In this document: positions 46,512 to 54,669 of the stretch, one piece after another | Numbering within the stretch: position 1 is the first letter of the stretch | Layout: each line of letters starts with the position of its first letter | DNA from: Pseudomonas sp. MH9.2 | GTDB taxonomy: Bacteria; Pseudomonadota; Gammaproteobacteria; Pseudomonadales; Pseudomonadaceae | Assembly (NCBI RefSeq): GCF_034353875.1 | Contig: NZ_CP133784.1 | Span: 992,001 to 1,056,000, forward strand | DNA length: 64,000 nucleotides | Reading direction: 5' to 3' | Notes under the pieces: model-generated | Told to the model about the DNA's origin: nothing | Databases searched by the model: none | What the model saw: the letters and a program-made list of their open reading frames with translations, nothing else | Translations under genes and position numbers: made by a program

Positions 46512-46621
46512 GGTGTTGCTCCTAATTGAATACTTCTCTGATTAGGATAGTTGCACGCAGTGAGGGTTCCATTTCGCCAGCATCTTATTTTTCGTGCCCG
46601 CTGACCAAGGTCGTGCGCCGA

Positions 46622-47152
46622 TCAAACATGCAAGGCAATGCGCAGGGCTTCCAGTGAAGGCGCTGCCGTGATACCCACTGCCGCCGCCAACTCGATCACC
46701 CGATCCTGATCCTGACCATAGATCAGCACCGCTTGCAGTTCATCGTCCAATGGCTGACTGAGGTTCATCAGTACGTAACCGCCCTTCTCCCGGTTCATGC
46801 TGCTCAGTTGAATCTGAATACGGTTGAGAGCGATCAATGCTTCGGTTTTGGCCAATTGCTTGGGTTTGATGTTGAAGGTCACGTCCTGACCGAAGGATTC
46901 AACGATCTGTGCAAACAGGTCCATGTAACTGTCGGCCTGAAACAACACGGTCTCCGGCAAGCTGCCAACCACGACCCATTCGCCCAACGGGATGGGGAAA
47001 CTGTCGTCGTAGTTGATGTCAGGATTGGTCGCGAGAAACGCCTGGGGATCGGCGTAAGCTTGGGCGGCCTCAGCCGCGATGTGCGCGATTTCTTCCTCGC
47101 CCATGCAACCCGAACTGATTTTACTGATTAATTCTATGAGTTGGTTCTTCAT
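46622..47152 (-). CDS. Hypothetical protein, 176 residues
   Basis: I start at the ATG at 47152 because AGGACAG lies 8 bases upstream; the frame to 47167 adds 5 residues. The product starts MKNQLIELISKISSGCMGEE and is acidic and soluble, with a conserved-looking middle (NPDINYDDSFPIPLGEWVVV) and ends in a hydrophobic helix (VIELAAAVGITAAPSLEALR). No signal peptide and no motif is recognised. Alone on its strand. Confidence 0.7.
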   Translation of the reverse strand: MKNQLIELISKISSGCMGEEEIAHIAAEAAQAYADPQAFLATNPDINYDDSFPIPLGEWVVVGSLPETVLFQADSYMDLFAQIVESFGQDVTFNIKPKQLAKTEALIALNRIQIQLSSMNREKGGYVLMNLSQPLDDELQAVLIYGQDQDRVIELAAAVGITAAPSLEALRIALHV

Positions 47153-47298
47153 GGGCTGTCCTGACAATAGGCGAATAGGGGGCGCGAAAACAAGGCGCGA
47201 AGGATAACTTGAAATCCATCAGGGCTCTATTGGTAAGGCCTTGATTAACGCTACCCCTGAGCGACCGCCCCAGCGCGATCACAAGGAAGTCGGAACGA

Positions 47299-47835
47299 TC
47301 AGCCGTTGAGCTTGCTCAATTGCTCGGCGGTGTCCGCCGCGCCCATGGTTTGCGCAGCGGCCAATGGGGTGACGCCGTTGGCATCCTGCGCATGAGGGTT
47401 GGCGCCTTTAGAGAGCAGGTAATCGACGATTGCGGTGCGGTTGAACATGGCCGCCATCATGAGCGCAGTACGCCCGTCCGCAGAGGCGCCTTCGACGTCG
47501 GCGCCGTTTTCAACCAGCAGTTTGACCACAGGCAGGTCACCCTTGAACGCCGCACCGGCAATAGGGCTCTGACCGTTGTCGTTACGTATTTCAGGATCAG
47601 CTTTAAAGTCCAATAACACGCGGACGCTGTCCAGATGTCCATGGTAGCTGGCAAGCATCAACAACGTGTCGCCCTTGTGATTGCGCAAATTGGGGGTAAG
47701 ACCTTTTTCCAGTAGACGCCCAAGCATCAATGCGTCGCCTTTGCGTGCAACATCAAATACCTGCTCGGCAAACTCCAGGGCCTCGTCATCGGTCATTAAT
47801 GTGGCATCGGCAGCCGATTTGGAATGATCTGACAT
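47299..47835 (-). CDS. Ankyrin-repeat protein
   Basis: This 178-residue protein has four ankyrin repeats, with the typical signature DTLLMLASYHGHLDSVRVLL then GRTALMMAAMFNRTAIVDYL. There is no signal peptide, unlike the AnkB protein that accompanies catalase KatB in P. aeruginosa. A plain protein-binding role in the cytoplasm is likely. The partner is unknown. Confidence 0.88.
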   Translation of the reverse strand: MSDHSKSAADATLMTDDEALEFAEQVFDVARKGDALMLGRLLEKGLTPNLRNHKGDTLLMLASYHGHLDSVRVLLDFKADPEIRNDNGQSPIAGAAFKGDLPVVKLLVENGADVEGASADGRTALMMAAMFNRTAIVDYLLSKGANPHAQDANGVTPLAAAQTMGAADTAEQLSKLNG

Positions 47836-47935
47836 GGTGTACTCCTTGAACGGCGCAGGCAGTTGGAATCAGCGTATGTCCGCCAGTTTCCAGAGCTGCC
47901 CGCCCAGGGTCAAGGTATGTGGTCCATAGCCAAAT

Positions 47936-49768
47936 TCAATAGCGAAACTTGCCAGCATGGATATCCCGCAGCACATCGGGCGTTACCGGCACATAGGTGT
48001 CTGAACCCGGTAGCCAGGCGTAAACCGGATCACCCCCGGTTTTGCCGGGGTCAAAGGCCTCGTTCTTCAGTCGGGTCTTCTGGTACTTGAACGTACCCGT
48101 GGTTTCCATCTTGACCTTCACGCGCAGGAACACTGGCACTGCGTAGGACGGCATCTGACTTTTCGCGAACTGCAGCAACTCCTGGAAGTCCAGGGTCGCC
48201 AGCGACTCTGCCGGGGTAATCGCCGCCATCCCGGCACGACCGTTGGTGTTCATGATCTCGACACCGTACGCCACGACTTCAGAGATTTTAGGGTATTGAA
48301 GCATGATGTTCTCGACCTCGGTGGTCGATACGTTTTCGCCCTTCCAGCGATAGGTATCGCCCAACCGGTCGACAAATTGCACATGGCCAAAACCGATATC
48401 GCGCAGCAGATCCCCTGTGTCGAAGTACCGATCACCCTTTTCAAACACATCGCAAAGGATCACTTTCTGGTTTTTCTCAGGCTCGGTGTAGCCATCCAGC
48501 GGTGCTTTCTCATCGATCTTCGCCAGCAGCAATCCCTGTCCTCCCTTCCCGATCCTCTGCATGAAGCCATCAGCGTTACGGATCGGCGAGCCACTTTCAT
48601 GGGCGTATTCCACCAACGTCCAGGCCTGAAGGGAAAAGCCAACGGTATTGTCGAAGTTGAGGACATTGGTGAAGCCGATATTGCCGTCGCTGGCAGCGTA
48701 CAGTTCGCAGACATGGTCGACAGCGAAGCGTTTTTTGAACGCGGCCCAGACCCCGGGACGCAGACCATTGCCGATCATCTTGCGCACCGGATTGTCCGCG
48801 TCGTTATGCTGCTCCGGGTGATCCATCAGATAGCGGCACAGTTCGCCGACATAACCAATCGTGGTCGCCTTGAACGTGCGCGTATCACTCCAGAATTGAC
48901 TGGCACTGAACTTGCGTCGGATCGCAAAGCCCGAAGCACCGCATATCGCAGAGCCCCAGCACACGTTCAGCCCTGTACCGTGATACAGCGGCAGCGTGCA
49001 ATAAACAATATCGTCAGGCCGCATGTCGAGCGCGATCATGCCGAAACCACCATGGGTTTTCATCCAGCGACCGTGCTTGAAAATACCCGCCTTGGGCAAA
49101 CCAGTGGTGCCCGACGTGTAGATATAAAAGCACGCATCATTGAAGTAGATGCGCTGGGTGGTTATTGGGTTTGCCGGGGATTCTTCAGCGCTGACCCGCG
49201 CCAGATTGATGTAACCCTCCGGGGCCTGCCCTGCATCCCTGCTGGTGTCCTGATCGGCTACGAAGAAGGTTTTGCCTGCGTCGATGGCGACCTCGGTGCG
49301 CACGGCATTGTAAACCGCCACCAATTCCTCGCCGACGATAATCGCCAGCGGCTTCACCAGATTCAGGCTGTGTACCAACACACCCTGAGTTTGCGAGGTG
49401 TTGAGCATTGCGCACACGCCGCCGATTTTTGCCACGGCCAGCACATGCACCAATAGCTCAGGACGATTCTCGATGAAAATCCCGACCACATCCCCCTTGC
49501 GGAGGCCTTGACCGATCAGGTGATGGGCGATGCGATTGGCCCACTGATTGACCTGCTCGTAAGTGAATACGCAGTCTTTATAAAGGAGTGCCGGGCCCTG
49601 CGGGTTGCGCAACACCGCGTTTTCAAAAGTCCAGCCCAAGCCGCACGGCTGATCGGCCTTGGTGACATTGGACATTTTCATGCCCTTGATCACCCGTGGC
49701 AGCGCCCTGGCGATAGAAGGAAGCTTACGGGCCATCATGGCCCACGTGATCATGTCGCTATGACTCAT
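47936..49768 (-). CDS. Long-chain acyl-CoA synthetase (FATP/very-long-chain type)
   Basis: This 610-residue AMP-forming ligase has the P-loop-like motif FYIYTSGTTGLPKAG, an AMP-binding stretch GNIGFTNVLNFDN, the later YFDTGDLLRDIGFGHVQFVD with the catalytic Asp, and the lysine region FQKTRLK near the end. The N-terminal region and overall layout fit the FATP/ACSVL group rather than FadD. The ATG at 49768 follows AAGGGGC. It would activate fatty acids or other long carboxylates. The frame to 49846 is unsupported. Confidence 0.9.
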   Translation of the reverse strand: MSHSDMITWAMMARKLPSIARALPRVIKGMKMSNVTKADQPCGLGWTFENAVLRNPQGPALLYKDCVFTYEQVNQWANRIAHHLIGQGLRKGDVVGIFIENRPELLVHVLAVAKIGGVCAMLNTSQTQGVLVHSLNLVKPLAIIVGEELVAVYNAVRTEVAIDAGKTFFVADQDTSRDAGQAPEGYINLARVSAEESPANPITTQRIYFNDACFYIYTSGTTGLPKAGIFKHGRWMKTHGGFGMIALDMRPDDIVYCTLPLYHGTGLNVCWGSAICGASGFAIRRKFSASQFWSDTRTFKATTIGYVGELCRYLMDHPEQHNDADNPVRKMIGNGLRPGVWAAFKKRFAVDHVCELYAASDGNIGFTNVLNFDNTVGFSLQAWTLVEYAHESGSPIRNADGFMQRIGKGGQGLLLAKIDEKAPLDGYTEPEKNQKVILCDVFEKGDRYFDTGDLLRDIGFGHVQFVDRLGDTYRWKGENVSTTEVENIMLQYPKISEVVAYGVEIMNTNGRAGMAAITPAESLATLDFQELLQFAKSQMPSYAVPVFLRVKVKMETTGTFKYQKTRLKNEAFDPGKTGGDPVYAWLPGSDTYVPVTPDVLRDIHAGKFRY

Positions 49769-50202
49769 GGTTGCCCCTTCGTAGCCGCGTGATTCTATTT
49801 TTTGTTTTGGGCGCGAGCGGTGCGGTGACGTCCCTGCCGCAACCACAAAGAAAGTACGTCAGCCGTTCAAAGGGTGTACACGATGGATTTGAAAAATTTT
49901 GTATCTCCCACCTAAAGAGCATTGGCGTAAGGATGGGATTAACCCACCTGACCGCTGTCCTAGCTTCAGCACGCCTCATAAAACCGCTGATCGTTAGAGC
50001 CTCTGCCAAACTCCATCGCCCCTGTATTCCCGGCAAAATGCAGGATGCTCGACAGCCATTCATGCACTTTGCACGATTCAAGAAAAACACGATATTTTTA
50101 AGCTGTTGATTTTATTACGTATTATACAAAGTCCGAGACTGGCACAAACACTGCACTAATCACTCCACGCTTGTTATCCCGTGAGCAATGGAGCCGCTAG
50201 AT
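49769..50202. other. Intergenic region between the acyl-CoA synthetase and DUF3509 genes
   Basis: Contains the promoter side of the minus-strand synthetase and, at its right end, an AT-rich stretch (TATTATAC near 50118-50126) that may be part of the DUF3509 promoter. No credible coding frame or repeat was seen. Confidence 0.45.
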
Positions 50203-50481
50203 ATGACTTTCATTCAAGAAAAATTTGCATCCGTATTTTCCGAGTTCGAAGTCACCACCCAAGCCCGTCCCGATGGTGGAGTGTTGTTGAGTTTGCGCAA
50301 CAGCGAAGGCAAGCAGATCCGTCGTTCGGTGTCCTACGCTCAGCTGCACACTGCCGTGCAACTGCAGTGGGTGATCAGCGCGATTCGCCGAGACCTGGCC
50401 GCACAAGCCAGTGAACTGCCAGCACTCTCCATGCTGCAGAGTCAGCACCGCTTCGATCTGCCGACCTACTACACACGCTGA
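50203..50481 (+). CDS. DUF3509-family protein
   Basis: This 92-residue protein starts MTFIQEKFASVFSEFEVTTQ and continues with RPDGGVLLSLRN and RRSVSYAQLHTAVQLQWVIS, the pattern of DUF3509, a family I know only from Pseudomonas and relatives. An in-frame ATG lies at 50188, but the ribosome-binding site (GGAG inside that stretch) serves the one at 50203. The role is unknown. It lies directly upstream of the peptide/metalloenzyme locus, separated from it by a hairpin. Confidence 0.82.
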   Translation: MTFIQEKFASVFSEFEVTTQARPDGGVLLSLRNSEGKQIRRSVSYAQLHTAVQLQWVISAIRRDLAAQASELPALSMLQSQHRFDLPTYYTR

Positions 50482-50510
50482 GTTCATCCAACGTGGCATA
50501 AGCATTAGCG

Positions 50511-50551
50511 AACAAGGCCGTAGGCGCACATTCAGCGTCCACGGCCTTGTT
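50511..50551 (+). terminator. Hairpin after the DUF3509 gene
   Basis: AACAAGGCCGT and ACGGCCTTGTT form an 11-base perfect stem with an inner paired GGCGC/GCGTCC loop. It isolates the DUF3509 transcript from the peptide gene that follows. Confidence 0.65.
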
Positions 50552-50610
50552 ACATGTGCACCCCCATAGAAGCCCACCGCAACAGTTAATACCCTTCCTG
50601 AACACTGCGC

Positions 50611-50630
50611 ACCTGCCCGACCGGATAGTT
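50611..50630 (+). promoter_or_regulatory. lux-box-like element upstream of the peptide gene
   Basis: The 20-base site starts ACCTGCCC and ends ATAGTT. It shows the CT-N12-AG spacing of las/rhl-type lux boxes, with a perfect ACCTGCC left half and a weaker right half. Its centre is about 42 bases before a possible start site that follows a CATAAG -10-like hexamer at 50650-50655. This suits activation by a LuxR-type protein such as the one encoded at 51800-52522. Binding is predicted only. Confidence 0.45.
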
Positions 50631-50665
50631 TTATTCGTGCCGCGTTCATCATAAGGTTTCCCTGC

Positions 50666-50684
50666 CAGGTACATGACGTACCTG
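50666..50684. promoter_or_regulatory. Perfect 7-base dyad just upstream of the peptide gene
   Basis: CAGGTAC and GTACCTG flank a 5-base spacer (ATGAC), ending 24 bases before the peptide ATG. It could be a second operator or, since it probably lies within the 5' untranslated RNA, a hairpin that affects translation of the peptide. The half sequence ACCTG is also the left arm of the lux-box-like site. Confidence 0.5.
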
Positions 50685-50707
50685 ATTTCAACTAACAGGT
50701 GAACCGG

Positions 50708-50785
50708 ATGAACACGCAAACACTCAAGCGCATCAAACCCACTCAACAGAACACCTTCGGCTTTTACCCGCTGACCAAGTGGTGA
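50708..50785 (+). CDS. 25-residue peptide gene (possible precursor or signal peptide)
   Basis: The frame is ATG to TGA and reads MNTQTLKRIKPTQ then QNTFGFYPLTKW. AGGTG lies close upstream of the ATG. The peptide is basic with an aromatic C-terminal part (FGFYPLTKW) ending in Trp, and has no signal sequence or TM helix. A strong hairpin 27 bases after its stop separates it from the metalloenzyme gene on the same strand, the layout used when a small product must be made in excess over its processing enzyme. A leader peptide of an attenuator is the main alternative. I know no family for it. Confidence 0.55.
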   Translation: MNTQTLKRIKPTQQNTFGFYPLTKW

Positions 50786-50812
50786 TGTGTATAACCGCTT
50801 AACGTGGTCAGG

Positions 50813-50846
50813 CACACCATGACGTTATCGTCATGGTGTGTTTCTT
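50813..50846 (+). terminator. Strong hairpin between the peptide and metalloenzyme genes (partial terminator or attenuator)
   Basis: CACACCATGACG and CGTCATGGTGTG form a perfect 12-base stem with a TTAT loop, followed by TTTCTT. It would allow most transcripts to end after the peptide gene and let a minority continue into the enzyme gene 20 bases on. Confidence 0.8.
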
Positions 50847-50865
50847 AACTGCCGAGTACCCAACA

Positions 50866-51798
50866 ATGAATAACTTAAAACACCTCGACCATTTTTTTGG
50901 CTCACGCGATATCAGTTTACTGACAGACTCCAGCGCACTGATTGCCCACGCACAACATCAATCAATCAATGCCCTGTTGATCAACGAACTGAGCTGTTTG
51001 CCTGCCAACAGTGTGTGCATCACGTTCAGCAGAGAAGCAACCGAATCGCTGCAACAGCTGGCGGCCCACTGCCAGTCAGGGCAAACGCTGTATACCCAGG
51101 CTCACGCATTCGACCCATCGCTGAAAAGCGGGATCTACACCCTCGACCTGATCTGTTCCTGCGACTATCGTCTGGCCATGCGCAAGCAGGAGCAACTGCT
51201 GTCGCTGCTCGATGAGCATCACGTGTTGCGCCTTTCCGGGGACAACACACTCGGTACATTGCGCATCGTCAATGAGGCTGCGCCCTACGCGATGATCGAG
51301 GAAGACATTCAGGCGTCCAAGGGCTTTTATATATTCCCGCTGGCTGAGTTGCTGGAAGTCCATTACACCCATATGGACCCGGATGAACCCCGGACCTTCA
51401 CCCTTGATGGCGAATTTAACGTCTCCGGCATCCTCTACGCCCGCGGCTATCCTGATCCGTCTATTGCGCCCCGATTGATCGAATCGTTGGCCAGCCTGGC
51501 CCAGGCTGTCGCTGCCCATGGCGCCACGGCGATCATCGTCGACAGTCAGGTCAGGTCCTTTACCGTCAACGCTCGCGACTACTGTACATTGCTGACCGGA
51601 GCCACCGGCCCCCGGGGGCTGCACTTGACCGAGTGTGCATTCGGGGTCAATGCCAGCATTGCCGACAAGATCGACTACCGCATCAATTCCCAACTCAACG
51701 AAGGTATCGAAGGCCTGCACATCGCTGTGGGGGACGGCCGTCAGGGCTATCACATCGACATGCTGATGCCGGGTGTGGTCGCCACGCCCTTGGGCTGA
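50866..51798 (+). CDS. M29 aminopeptidase / NicX-like metalloenzyme (function unknown)
   Basis: This 310-residue protein has the C-terminal metal-site layout of the aminopeptidase T / 2,5-dihydroxypyridine dioxygenase fold. The features are Glu161 in FPLAELLEV, an adjoining TLDGEFNVSG, Glu256 in LTECAFGVN, His285 in GLHIAVGDG and the HxD pair His296-Asp298 in GYHIDMLM. The N-terminal 130 residues are divergent. The family includes peptidases and iron dioxygenases, so either a peptide-cleaving or an oxidative role is possible. It lies behind the 25-residue peptide gene and convergent with the LuxR gene. The ribosome-binding site is weak (GAG). Confidence 0.75.
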   Translation: MNNLKHLDHFFGSRDISLLTDSSALIAHAQHQSINALLINELSCLPANSVCITFSREATESLQQLAAHCQSGQTLYTQAHAFDPSLKSGIYTLDLICSCDYRLAMRKQEQLLSLLDEHHVLRLSGDNTLGTLRIVNEAAPYAMIEEDIQASKGFYIFPLAELLEVHYTHMDPDEPRTFTLDGEFNVSGILYARGYPDPSIAPRLIESLASLAQAVAAHGATAIIVDSQVRSFTVNARDYCTLLTGATGPRGLHLTECAFGVNASIADKIDYRINSQLNEGIEGLHIAVGDGRQGYHIDMLMPGVVATPLG

Positions 51799-51799
51799 G

Positions 51800-52522
51800 T
51801 CATTTAATAATGCCTTGGCAAAGCGCCTCCCCCACCGCCTGCGCTCGATTGGAAACGCCTAACTTGGAATAAATACTTTTGAAGTGGTACTTCACCGTGG
51901 CTTCGGAAATAGCACGGATAACGCTGATCTCCCACGCTGTCTTGCCTGCGCGAGCCCACTTGAGCACTTCCAGTTCTTTTTCGGTGAGCGCCTTGGCATG
52001 CAGTTTTCGGCCTTTGCCGGCCATATGCAGAATAGGGACAAGATTGCTCAACAGGTACTTGTCTCTATCGTTGAGCGTACGGCTCATCGCATTGAGTGAA
52101 CACACGGTAACAACACCTTGCTGGACGCTAGCCTCGTTGGAATAGCCGTAGGAGGCGCCGGGCATCAGTCGGTAATCCTGAACCACCTCTTTGTAGGTCG
52201 GCGTCGGTGGATGACGTTCGAACGCTTTGTCCCAGTCCATGAACCCCAAGTGCTCGCGATAACTGCGGATCACTGGATCATCCATCATCAATCGACCATG
52301 ACGGTAGAGGTCGCTCCAGACACCGTCCACATTAGAGGTAATGCAAGTCAGCAATACGGTCCCTTTGAACTGATACAGCATGGCCCGCTCACAACAGCAT
52401 TGGCATCTTAACCACCCCAAGGCATTTTCGATGGCCTTGTCGCCATTGAGTTCTGTAATGCTGACCACCATCTGTTGAATGAGCTGGGTCAAATCGGCGT
52501 TGACTGATACTGCACTTCCCAT
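51800..52522 (-). CDS. LuxR-type regulator with autoinducer-binding domain (solo)
   Basis: This 240-residue protein has an N-terminal autoinducer-binding domain and a C-terminal LuxR helix-turn-helix (LTEKELEVLKWARAGKTAWE, then SEATVKYHFKSIYSKLGV). The six positions that contact acyl-homoserine lactone in TraR numbering are kept: W57 and Y61 (GVWSDLY), D70 and P71 (DDPVI), W85 (MDWDKAF) and G113 (GASYGYS). GGAGG lies 5 bases before the ATG at 52522. No luxI gene is in the window, so it is a LuxR solo or relies on a distant synthase. It is convergent with the metalloenzyme gene (stops 1 base apart). Confidence 0.9.
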   Translation of the reverse strand: MGSAVSVNADLTQLIQQMVVSITELNGDKAIENALGWLRCQCCCERAMLYQFKGTVLLTCITSNVDGVWSDLYRHGRLMMDDPVIRSYREHLGFMDWDKAFERHPPTPTYKEVVQDYRLMPGASYGYSNEASVQQGVVTVCSLNAMSRTLNDRDKYLLSNLVPILHMAGKGRKLHAKALTEKELEVLKWARAGKTAWEISVIRAISEATVKYHFKSIYSKLGVSNRAQAVGEALCQGIIK

Positions 52523-52797
52523 GACCACCTCCCTTTACCCCCGACATAAAGTATTCAGGAATCGACCGACAGAGAGTTGCACAGTAAAAGGCATTTAAAA
52601 ATAAAGGAAATTATAAACAGGGTTTACTTACTTACCAACAAGCCACTTCCTACAAAGCAATAAGAAAAACCTTACAGACATTTCGCACGATCATAATGGA
52701 AGTCATGGCCTATCGTCGGCCGCAATCACCCTCTATCAAGGGTAATTGCAGTTAGAGGGCTTACAACGAAGTCCCTGCAGACGAAAAGCAAAACGTT

Positions 52798-53481
52798 TTA
52801 GAACGCCGACAGGTCAATCACCGCAAAACTGGCGACATTAGCGTGTCCAACCAACTCGCCGCCATTGCGAACCAGGCCACAAGTTGGCATGCCCGCTTGT
52901 TGCGCAGCGTCGAGTTCTTCGACGATATCGGACAAAAACAGAATCTCCTCTGCCGGACGACCTATTGCTGCGGCAATGCTGCGATACGACTGCGGCTCGC
53001 GCTTGGGCCCGGACGCCGTATCGAAATAGCCGCTGAACAGCGCAGACAGATCGCCTGCATCAGAGCAGCCAAAAATCAGCTTCTGAGCCTGAATCGAGCC
53101 AGACGAGTAGACATACAGCTCATAACCTTCCTGATGCCAGCGCTTGAGCGCCTCGACCGCATCCGGGTAAACATGGCCTTTCAACTGGCCAGCTCGATAG
53201 CCCTGCTCCCAGACCATGCCCTGCAGCGCCTTGAGCGGCGTGGCCTTACGGTCTTCGGCAATCCACTCCAGCAAAATTTCGATCACACGCTCGACATCAG
53301 CCTGGGGTTCGTCGATTTCGTGGCGCACCGCTTGCAACTGCAAGGCCACCGCAGGCTGAGTGGCCTCTTGACGAATAAAGTCCGGCAAATGCCTGGCGGC
53401 GTAAGGGAACAACACCTCAAACACGAAACTCACCGCGCTGGTGGTGCCTTCGATGTCGGTAAGGACAGCTTTAATAGGCAT
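52798..53481 (-). CDS. mtnC: Enolase-phosphatase E1 (methionine salvage)
   Basis: MtnC is a 227-residue HAD-type enzyme that enolises and dephosphorylates 2,3-diketo-5-methylthiopentyl-1-phosphate to acireductone. The opening [15 protein letters not shown] carries the nucleophile Asp, [15 protein letters not shown] the conserved Ser, and [20 protein letters not shown] the final acidic motif. It is the last gene of the mtnB-mtnD-mtnC run. Confidence 0.95.
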   Translation of the reverse strand: MPIKAVLTDIEGTTSAVSFVFEVLFPYAARHLPDFIRQEATQPAVALQLQAVRHEIDEPQADVERVIEILLEWIAEDRKATPLKALQGMVWEQGYRAGQLKGHVYPDAVEALKRWHQEGYELYVYSSGSIQAQKLIFGCSDAGDLSALFSGYFDTASGPKREPQSYRSIAAAIGRPAEEILFLSDIVEELDAAQQAGMPTCGLVRNGGELVGHANVASFAVIDLSAF

Positions 53482-53496
53482 GCAAACTCCGGGTCT

Positions 53497-54042
53497 TTAG
53501 TCTTCAAGCCGTGGAAAATGGTTGGCTATCTGTTCGCCGGTGAACGTTGCCACCCAGCCTTCCGGGTTGTTGAACAACCTGATCGCCACGAAATGCGGGT
53601 GTTCCCCCATGTCGAACCAATGACGAGTGCCCGCCGGGACGGAGATCAGATCATTCTTCTCGCACAGCACGGCATATACATAGTCGTCGATGTGCAGCGT
53701 GAACAAACCACGTCCGGCCACGAAGAACCGTACCTCGTCTTCGGCATGTTGGTGTTCATCAAGAAACTTGGCGCGCAGTTCGGCTTTCTGCGGATGGTCG
53801 CGGTCGAGGCTGATCACATCCACCGTGACGTAACCGCGCTCGGTCATCAATTTATCGATCTGTACCTGATACGCGGTAATCACTTTTTCCTGGGAAGCAC
53901 CCGGCGTGACGGGTGCCGTCGCTTGCCAGCGATCGAAGCCAACGCCATGTTCGGCCAGGGTTGAGGCGATGTCTTCCAGATGGGTCAATACTTTGTTCGG
54001 CAAATCAGGCGTAGAGACGTGATAAACGGACAAGCTACTCAT
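53497..54042 (-). CDS. mtnD: Acireductone dioxygenase (methionine salvage)
   Basis: MtnD is a 181-residue cupin that converts acireductone to 2-oxo-4-methylthiobutyrate and formate with iron, or off-pathway with nickel. Metal ligands are His97, His99 and Glu103 (DEHQHAEDEVRFFV) and His141 (RHWFDMG). It lies 15 bases upstream of mtnC and 12 bases after the mtnB stop. Confidence 0.95.
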   Translation of the reverse strand: MSSLSVYHVSTPDLPNKVLTHLEDIASTLAEHGVGFDRWQATAPVTPGASQEKVITAYQVQIDKLMTERGYVTVDVISLDRDHPQKAELRAKFLDEHQHAEDEVRFFVAGRGLFTLHIDDYVYAVLCEKNDLISVPAGTRHWFDMGEHPHFVAIRLFNNPEGWVATFTGEQIANHFPRLED

Positions 54043-54054
54043 GACGGCATTTCC

Positions 54055-54669
54055 TTAACGGTTCAATAGAGCGCGAGTCTTGAGCTCGCACTCGAACAAA
54101 AATTCAAACGCTTCGATCTGACGCAATGCATCGCTCATTCGCGCGCCCCAGGTGTAAAGACCGTGGCCACGAATCAGGTAGCCGGGGCAATCAGGGTGGG
54201 CGTCGAGCCAAGGTTGGACCTTTGCCGCCAATCGGGCAATGTCCTGATCATTTTCAAAAATCGGCACGATAACCTTTGATTCATGGGTCGCCACGCCCGC
54301 AAATGCTTTCTGCAGTTCATAATTTTCGAACACCACCCTATCCCCCGCCGTCAGGCGCGACAACACGGTCGCATTGACAGAATGGGTGTGCAGCACTGCG
54401 CCTACCTGTGGCTTACAGCGGTATAACTGGGTGTGCAGCAAGGTTTCGGCAGAAGGCTTTTTGCCCGGCTCCAGGCTGTTGCCGGAAAGGTCGGTGACCA
54501 GCACGTCATCCTGGCCCAACTGACCTTTATGCTTGCCTGACACTGTCAGTAACGCGGTGGTCGCCGACAACCGTGTCGAATAATTACTGCTGGTGGCTGG
54601 CGACCAGCCACGGCCATACAAAAAGCACCCGGCGTCGATGATTTCCTGAGCGAGTTGTTCGCGGGTCAT
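54055..54669 (-). CDS. mtnB: Methylthioribulose-1-phosphate dehydratase
   Basis: MtnB is a 204-residue class II aldolase-type zinc enzyme that dehydrates methylthioribulose-1-phosphate. The zinc ligands are His94 and His96 in AVLHTHSVNATVLS, with a further His in LIRGHGLYTWG, and an upstream SSNYSTRL phosphate-binding region. The ATG at 54669 overlaps the MFS gene stop by 4 bases, so it is coupled with it. Confidence 0.95.
   Translation of the reverse strand: MTREQLAQEIIDAGCFLYGRGWSPATSSNYSTRLSATTALLTVSGKHKGQLGQDDVLVTDLSGNSLEPGKKPSAETLLHTQLYRCKPQVGAVLHTHSVNATVLSRLTAGDRVVFENYELQKAFAGVATHESKVIVPIFENDQDIARLAAKVQPWLDAHPDCPGYLIRGHGLYTWGARMSDALRQIEAFEFLFECELKTRALLNR

Noticed and set aside
50708..50785. 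25-codon peptide as PqqA
   Set aside because: It lacks the Glu-x-x-x-Tyr core of PqqA and no pqqB-E genes are nearby.
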